DNA of 33,563 bases from a virus. Shown piece after piece: positions 30,245 to 33,563 of this stretch. The first letter of the stretch is position 1, and the number at the start of each line of letters is the position of its first letter. The position numbers and the translations under genes were made by a program. The stretch spans positions 1 to 33,563 of the IMG/VR virus record IMGVR_UViG_3300027779_000091. One strand, given 5' to 3'. Below the pieces are notes generated by a model that did not search any database, had not been told where the DNA came from, and worked only from the letters and a program-made list of their open reading frames with translations.

Positions 30245-30567
30245 GAGTTTGGGTTATGCAAGGAAGTTACGAAGGCGAGATGTTTAGCTCCGTCCACTTC
30301 ACACAGAAAGGTTGTGCGCTGGCATGCATCTCTGATATAATAGAGTTTCATGGTATCGACGATGACGAAACTGCGATGCAAGTTGTAGAGAACTCTTATG
30401 AAGATGCTACAAATCCCATACCTATTGAATGGGACCAAGAGAAGCTGAAAGAAATGACGAGTAAACAACTTTGGAAGATTTTTAGTGATTGGTGCGAAAT
30501 CAGTTGGGATCGAATGAGTGATCGTAACTATAACTTGGATTCTCACCAAATGGAGATTCAAGCATGA
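30241..30567 (+). CDS. Tandem paralogue A (W-V-M-Q-G-S-Y type)
   Basis: 108 residues, ATGA start. RVWVMQGSYEGEMFSSVHFT, then QKGCALACISDIIEFHGIDD, and a helical end with KLKEMTSKQLWKIFSDWCEI. The start and the W-rich helix match the next gene product, so the two arose by duplication. Charge is strongly negative. Family unknown; not a GDLV protein. Confidence 0.65.
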   Translation: MRVWVMQGSYEGEMFSSVHFTQKGCALACISDIIEFHGIDDDETAMQVVENSYEDATNPIPIEWDQEKLKEMTSKQLWKIFSDWCEISWDRMSDRNYNLDSHQMEIQA

Positions 30568-30866
30568 ACATTTGGGTAGTACGAAACACTTGTCTGTATA
30601 GCAACGAAACATATTTGTCAACGCACATAACCGAGAAGGGTGCATTAGTCGCGGCTATTAAAGTAGTGCGAGGGGATCTGGTGGATGGCTTCGATGAGGA
30701 CGAACTTGAAGATATGCGCCCTGGCATGCCTCGCGATCCCGAGGAAGATTTGATACAGTACAGTAGTGAGCAGCTTCGTGACATTGTCCAAGATTGGTGG
30801 GAGTATGGCCATGAGATGAATGAACACGGACAATATGAGATACACCAAACGCAGGTGACAGGATGA
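30564..30866 (+). CDS. Tandem paralogue B
   Basis: 100 residues, ATGA start. NIWVVRNTCLYSNETYLSTH, then ITEKGALVAAIKVVRGDLVD, an acidic middle, and YSSEQLRDIVQDWWEYGHEM. Aligned with paralogue A at I/V-W-V, Y-x-x-E, S-x-H-x-T-x-K-G, S-x-x-L-x-x-I-x-x-D-W. It overlaps the following GDLV gene by ATGA, so these acidic proteins sit within the array. Confidence 0.65.
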   Translation: MNIWVVRNTCLYSNETYLSTHITEKGALVAAIKVVRGDLVDGFDEDELEDMRPGMPRDPEEDLIQYSSEQLRDIVQDWWEYGHEMNEHGQYEIHQTQVTG

Positions 30867-31045
30867 GAGTGGGTAGTTTAGTTAAAAGAAGGGATGATCA
30901 TATACATCACGGGATTGTTATGGAGATTGGACCGCCAGCAACAGCGACTGATCACGGAAAAACTGTGGTTAAGATTCAATGGAACGATGGAGATTTGACA
31001 TGCGAGTTTATAAAACTATTAGAGGTGATCAGTGAAAGTCGGTGA
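30863..31045 (+). CDS. GDLV-array protein 9
   Basis: 60 residues, ATGA start. MRVGSLVKRRDDHIHHGIVM, VVKIQWNDGDLTCEFIKL, then EVISESR. G-S replaces G-D as in the 48-residue member. His-rich first loop. Fourteen-nt overlap with the next copy. Confidence 0.75.
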   Translation: MRVGSLVKRRDDHIHHGIVMEIGPPATATDHGKTVVKIQWNDGDLTCEFIKLLEVISESR

Positions 31046-31325
31046 TTTGGTTACGTTGTCAACGTATGCATTATGTTCTGAGCCGATGTTCAGGTGGAAA
31101 GATAAGATTTGGAGACACAAAAAGCCTCTTGTGGGCTTGGTTGTGAAGATTGAAGATAATCCCAATATCAGATCGTGGACATCCAAGAATGAAAGTACAT
31201 ACTATTATATCAACTGGATGCAGAAAGACGGACCAGCTAGTCGATGGAACCAAACAACCTTCGGCCGTGCCATCGGACAGTTGCAGGGATATTTTTTGCG
31301 TAAAGATTTGAAGTTTGTGAAGTGA
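31032..31325 (+). CDS. GDLV-array protein 10, long form
   Basis: 97 residues, GTG with AGAGGT upstream. MKVGDLVTLSTYALCSEPMF, a basic insertion (RWKDKIWRHKKP), LVGLVVKIEDN, YYYINWMQKDGP, and a C-terminal extension. Without an overlapping next start it ends LRKDLKFVK, again lacking EVISES. Confidence 0.72.
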   Translation: MKVGDLVTLSTYALCSEPMFRWKDKIWRHKKPLVGLVVKIEDNPNIRSWTSKNESTYYYINWMQKDGPASRWNQTTFGRAIGQLQGYFLRKDLKFVK

Positions 31326-31342
31326 AGAATAAGGAGACAGAA

Positions 31343-31687
31343 ATGCAAGTGAATGAGTTTTTTAATACAGCCGGAACAAACAGAAACCGACAGGTTGTGT
31401 GTGCAGATGGATTCAAGATGAGTGTGCAAGCGCACGATGGAGCGTATTGTTCACCTCGGATGAATGGCGCAGACAGATACGAAGAAGTTGAGGTGGGTTT
31501 TCCAAGTGAGAGAGAGGAGCTGATTATGCAGTACGCAGAGGAACCCGACGTTCCGACTCAAACGGTTTACGGGTATGTGCCTGTCCAGGTGGTGACGAAC
31601 GTGTTAGCAAAGCATGGCGGCATTGTTGACGGGGAGATCCCCAAGGGTGTCGCGCCCATCCCAGCAAACTTTATGGTTGACACTTAG
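31343..31687 (+). CDS. Hypothetical protein
   Basis: 114 residues from ATG 31343, chosen for AAGGAGA (31330-31336); a GTG 31322 frame would precede this site. Contains MQVNEFFNTAGTNRNRQVVC, FKMSVQAHDGAYCSPR, YEEVEVGFPSE and VYGYVPVQVVTNVLAKHGG. I have the impression that related proteins, with surface-like opening N-x-F and P-R segments, are found in other phages, without a known function. TAG is followed directly by the next TTGACA. Confidence 0.65.
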   Translation: MQVNEFFNTAGTNRNRQVVCADGFKMSVQAHDGAYCSPRMNGADRYEEVEVGFPSEREELIMQYAEEPDVPTQTVYGYVPVQVVTNVLAKHGGIVDGEIPKGVAPIPANFMVDT

Positions 31688-31730
31688 TTGACAAGAAATG
31701 GCTTGCACTAACAGCCATGCCGGTTATATT
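31688..31730 (+). promoter_or_regulatory. Promoter with doubled -35-like box
   Basis: TTGACA 31688-31693, TTGCAC 31703-31708 (15 bp apart), 16 nt, TATATT 31725-31730, then ATAAGAGTAAGG. The GGAG ribosome site belongs to the gene at 31754. Confidence 0.7.
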
Positions 31731-31753
31731 ATAAGAGTAAGGAGAGAATACAT

Positions 31754-32149
31754 ATGGGTTATCGTTCAGAAGTTATTTTAGCAGTCGGTCCAGAGGTTAT
31801 GCCTCAGTTTATGGTGACAATGGCAAAGTCACCAGAAGCACGTACAATGTGCTGGGCAGACCACGATGAAATGGTCAAGGACTACTGCGACATTGAAGGC
31901 GCGTTTCTGTTCCGATGGGAGGGTATCAAGTGGTATGAATCTTACGAGGGAGTATCAGCCATTCAAGATTTCATCCAGTGGTGTGATGAAGAAACCATCC
32001 CCACGGGAAAAAAGAAGGAAAATGGCGACGATGAAGTTCAAGATGCATCCGAGTTTTACCGCTTCGTTCGCATCGGAGAGGAAATGGACGACAACGAGGC
32101 TCAAGGGTGGGGATTTGACATCCACATCGAGCGTAGCGCAACGTATTAG
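31754..32149 (+). CDS. Phage protein of the MGYRSEV type
   Basis: 131 residues; AAGGAGAG site before ATG 31754. MGYRSEVILAVGPEVMPQFM, FLFRWEGIKWYESYEGVSAI, EFYRFVRIGEEMDDNE, WGFDIHIERS. This start and the order strand, helix, W-strand, helix, strand match a small family seen in many phages of different hosts; function unknown. Monocistronic between two promoters. Confidence 0.75.
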   Translation: MGYRSEVILAVGPEVMPQFMVTMAKSPEARTMCWADHDEMVKDYCDIEGAFLFRWEGIKWYESYEGVSAIQDFIQWCDEETIPTGKKKENGDDEVQDASEFYRFVRIGEEMDDNEAQGWGFDIHIERSATY

Positions 32150-32202
32150 TACCAGCCCGATTCGCGATTTTTTCTTCGCCAAAATTTTCCTTTTACAAAC
32201 GC

Positions 32203-32246
32203 CTGACAAGCGCAACATTGACAATACCCCCGCACTCCGTTATAAT
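32203..32246 (+). promoter_or_regulatory. Promoter with doubled -35 and predicted leaderless start
   Basis: CTGACA 32203-32208 and TTGACA 32218-32223 (15 bp apart), 17 nt, TATAAT 32241-32246. ATG 32253 lies exactly 7 nt after the -10. The -35/-10 pair is a perfect consensus. Confidence 0.8.
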
Positions 32247-32252
32247 ATAAGT

Positions 32253-32531
32253 ATGAAAATGACAATCGTTATAGACTCCGAGGACAGAGAAGGCATCGAC
32301 GCCGCACTAAAGATTGCGCGTTTGATGCATGAGAAGTATGTGAGTAGCGGCGTGGGACGAAAGGAAGCGTTCGGCAAGATTGAGTTTATCAAGATGCTCC
32401 GCAAGTTTGCGAAAGAATCCATTGAACACCTTGATGATCCCGACTCCGATCAGGTGAAAGATATTGGCGACATGGGCAACCTTCGCAACGCAAAGCGATT
32501 CGCTGACCGCATCTTTAGAGGTGAGCGATGA
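32253..32531 (+). CDS. Small helical hypothetical protein, probably leaderless
   Basis: 92 residues from ATG 32253; the open frame extends upstream but through the promoter. KMTIVIDSEDREGIDAALKI, ARLMHEKYVSSG, GKIEFIKMLRKFAKESIEHL, then NLRNAKRFADRIF. One strand followed by three helices. ATG 32259 is an alternative start, which would leave a 6-nt leader. Family not known to me. ATGA overlap with the next gene. Confidence 0.68.
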   Translation: MKMTIVIDSEDREGIDAALKIARLMHEKYVSSGVGRKEAFGKIEFIKMLRKFAKESIEHLDDPDSDQVKDIGDMGNLRNAKRFADRIFRGER

Positions 32532-32722
32532 GGCGCATTAAAAAAGGCGATCTGGTGAGGATGCACACGCATGACACGGGACTCGTCGGCATTGTAGTGG
32601 ACATGCATCCACACGCAAATCATCCGAGGGATTGTCAAGTGGGTATAAAATGGTTCAAAGGCTCAGGCAAAGTAGACTGGGAACCCGAATCATGGTTGGA
32701 GGTTGTCAGTGAAAGTAGGTGA
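32528..32722 (+). CDS. GDLV-array protein 11
   Basis: 64 residues, ATGA start. MRRIKKGDLVRMHTHDTGLV, GIVVDMHPHANHP, VGIKWFKGSGKVDW, then WLEVVSESR. His-rich first half. Fourteen-nt overlap with the next copy. Confidence 0.75.
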   Translation: MRRIKKGDLVRMHTHDTGLVGIVVDMHPHANHPRDCQVGIKWFKGSGKVDWEPESWLEVVSESR

Positions 32723-32909
32723 TATGATAAAGCTGCCCGAAGGGTGTCGCAAGCACTGGGAACTGCCAACAGGCACGGCCCTCTTGATTGCAAAGTTGCC
32801 GAGAAACGACAGGCTGGAATACGACTGGAAGGTTCTCGTTGATGGCAAACTCATCGAGCTTGGCCGGCAAATCGAAAATGATCCAGAGGTGCTCAGTGAA
32901 AGTAAGTGA
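32709..32909 (+). CDS. GDLV-array protein 12
   Basis: 66 residues from GTG 32709, with TTGGAGGT upstream; TTG 32703 would add two residues. MKVGDMIKLPEGCRKHWELP, TALLIAKLPRN, WKVLVDGKLIELG, then EVLSESK. It has no GIV block; TALLIAKL takes its place. Confidence 0.72.
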   Translation: MKVGDMIKLPEGCRKHWELPTGTALLIAKLPRNDRLEYDWKVLVDGKLIELGRQIENDPEVLSESK

Positions 32910-33054
32910 TCTGGTTAGGTGCAAGTTCACGGGCAAGATCAGTATTGTGGTGTGGTGTTATAATGAACACGGCACACATTTCAAGGTTGCCGGTGAATCC
33001 CCTAACCAAGTTTTTAACTCATCTTCTTGGGAGTTGTTGAATGAAAGTGGGTGA
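32896..33054 (+). CDS. GDLV-array protein 13, short form
   Basis: 52 residues from GTG 32896, with AGAGGT upstream; a longer open frame from 32788 overlaps the previous gene and is not supported. MKVSDLVRCKFTGKISIVVW, THFKVAGESPNQVF, then ELLNESG. S-D instead of G-D. Overlap of 14 nt on both sides. Confidence 0.7.
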   Translation: MKVSDLVRCKFTGKISIVVWCYNEHGTHFKVAGESPNQVFNSSSWELLNESG

Positions 33055-33253
33055 GTTATATACATTGAGCAAACGATGCACCCACAATACATTCAAAGAC
33101 TGGAAGGGCAAACCTGCGTTATACTTGGGTGAAAGCATCATTAGGCGAGATGACGGACTTACCATCATCAATCACGCATTTCTTCTCGGAGGTGAACGAA
33201 GAATAACCGATCCATCATTCTTGAAATCGTTGGAACTCATGACATCTTCTTGA
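33041..33253 (+). CDS. GDLV-array protein 14
   Basis: 70 residues, ATG 33041. MKVGELYTLSKRCTHNTFKD, PALYLGESIIRRDDG, LTIINHAFLLGGERR, end LELMTSS. G-E replaces G-D. It is the last of its group; its TGA (33251-33253) lies in the next TTGACA. Confidence 0.68.
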   Translation: MKVGELYTLSKRCTHNTFKDWKGKPALYLGESIIRRDDGLTIINHAFLLGGERRITDPSFLKSLELMTSS

Positions 33254-33293
33254 CACGAAAAAACTGGCGCTAACCGCTTCGCGGTGTTATGTT
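33250..33293 (+). promoter_or_regulatory. Promoter with palindrome in the spacer
   Basis: TTGACA 33250-33255, a weak box TGGCGC 33265-33270 (15 bp on), then 17 nt ending TGT, and TATGTT 33288-33293. The spacer holds ACCGC-TTC-GCGGT (33273-33285). ATG 33300 is 7 nt after the -10. Confidence 0.6.
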
Positions 33294-33299
33294 ATAGGT

Positions 33300-33491
33300 A
33301 TGAAAAGAAGATATATGGAAGTAGGCGATCTGGTAAAGATAAAATATGATGGCGTTGTGGCTCTCATCACAGAGATTGAGTCTATTCAAAGCGCATCAAC
33401 CTCGGAGGGTCCGACCCGTTGGTATAGTTTGCTTGACCAACCCGCATCATTCAGGGCGAGTCAGATAGAGGTGATCAATGAAAGTCGGTGA
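33300..33491 (+). CDS. GDLV-array protein 15
   Basis: 63 residues from ATG 33300 (leaderless position) as MKRRYMEVGDLVKI, or 58 from ATG 33315, which has AGAAG upstream and gives the family-length start M-E-V-G-D-L-V. Then GVVALITEIESI, RWYSLLDQPASF, EVINESR. Fourteen-nt overlap with the next copy. Confidence 0.7.
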   Translation: MKRRYMEVGDLVKIKYDGVVALITEIESIQSASTSEGPTRWYSLLDQPASFRASQIEVINESR

Positions 33492-33563
33492 TCTGGTAAA
33501 GTACAAAGGTGTCCTCGGCATTGTTACTGCGCCTTGCATAAAGCGATGGGCTGATCCTGCTGA
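33478..33563 (+). CDS. GDLV-array protein 16, 3'-partial
   Basis: ATG 33478 with AGAGGT upstream; 28 full codons are visible before the window ends. MKVGDLVKYKGVLGIVTAPC has the G-D-L-V and G-I-V blocks with almost no loop between them. The array continues past the window. Confidence 0.7.
   Translation, partial: MKVGDLVKYKGVLGIVTAPCIKRWADPA

Larger units (their letters stand above)
28690..33495 (+). repeat. Repeated gene-junction sequence of the GDLV array
   Basis: A shared junction, consensus GAGGTNATNA then RTGAAAGTNGGTGAT, occurs at the starts of genes 28705, 28874, 29276, 31032, 32709, 32896, 33041 and 33478 and in weaker form at 29457 and 29623. GAGGT is the ribosome site, RTG the start, TGA the previous stop. 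Most overlaps are exactly 14 nt. The repeats are dispersed by the gene bodies between them. Confidence 0.85.

Noticed and set aside
32155-32196. Terminator candidate (GCGA-T-rich-TCGC with T runs)
   Set aside because: The stem is only four base pairs and the T-rich run is in the loop; not convincing.
31866-32252. Long open frame upstream of the gene at 32253
   Set aside because: It overlaps the MGYRSEV gene in another frame and crosses a perfect promoter; only the part from ATG 32253 is supported.
28690-33495. CRISPR-like or integron-like reading of the repeated junction
   Set aside because: Repeats are imperfect, lie at variable distances inside coding sequence, and separate whole genes rather than short spacers; there are no cas or integrase genes and no attC-like hairpins.

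Overview
The window looks like part of a large tailed-phage genome, probably a marine phage distantly T4-like in lifestyle. Every supported gene is on the + strand. Genes are packed with ATGA, TAATG and longer overlaps, most products are small and uncharacterised, and phage-type enzymes (lysin amidase, phage Dam methyltransferase, replicative DNA polymerase) sit beside tRNAs, chaperones and metabolic genes. Twelve promoters match the sigma-70 consensus (TTGACA, about 17 nt, TATAAT, often with an extended -10 TGn). Ribosome sites are AGGAGG-like. The host therefore probably has canonical sigma-70 and Shine-Dalgarno signals (for example a proteobacterium rather than a Bacteroidetes). The taxonomic placement is inference.

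Layout. 1-723: 3' part of a zinc amidase/lysin. 720-6601: strong promoter, then a Rossmann-like protein, a nucleotidyltransferase-like protein, a full DNA polymerase III alpha (DnaE type, PHP ligands apparently intact) and a ClpP-like protease. 6637-10668: J-domain protein, Dam methyltransferase, zinc-ribbon protein, thioredoxin-like protein, an IMP dehydrogenase/GMP reductase family enzyme, a possible ribbon-helix-helix protein and a sigma-region-4-like HTH protein. 10742-14065: acidic scaffold-like protein, membrane protein, second ClpP-like protein with catalytic Asp replaced by Asn, and a 529-residue protein. 14077-18451: promoter and groEL, small genes, a degenerate D12-type methyltransferase relative, a four-helix membrane protein and a HAD phosphomannomutase. 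18494-25467: a 1173-residue multidomain protein, a membrane-anchored trypsin-like protease, a nucleotidyltransferase, and small genes including a glutaredoxin-like one. 25492-27019: small genes. 27023-27737: two promoters with five tRNAs (Leu-UAA, Lys-UUU, CAU, Arg-UCU, Ile-UAU). 27764-33563: a very dense array of tiny genes running off the window end.

The most striking feature is that last array. At least 15 genes there (about 20 in the window) encode variants of one small protein, about 48-100 residues, that starts M-K-V-G-D-L-V and has a GIV strand and often a W-x-DG strand; an SH3-like barrel is likely. Neighbouring copies are fused by a repeated junction, most often a 14-nt overlap. In that junction the ribosome site and start codon of the next gene also encode the C-terminal EVISES(G/R) tail of the gene before. 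Some copies have their own promoters placed so that the predicted transcript starts exactly at the ATG (leaderless). Several of these promoters carry a second TTGACA-like box 14-16 bp upstream of the functional -35, and several use the TGA stop of the previous gene as the middle of the -35 box.

How the genes may work together (inference): the polymerase, Dam and nucleotide enzyme serve replication. GroEL, the J-domain protein and the ClpP-like proteases serve folding and maturation of virion proteins. Two proteins (18494 and 23318) start with peptides resembling the T4 capsid-targeting sequence, so they may be packed in the head and injected. The tRNAs would adapt translation to AT-rich phage codons.
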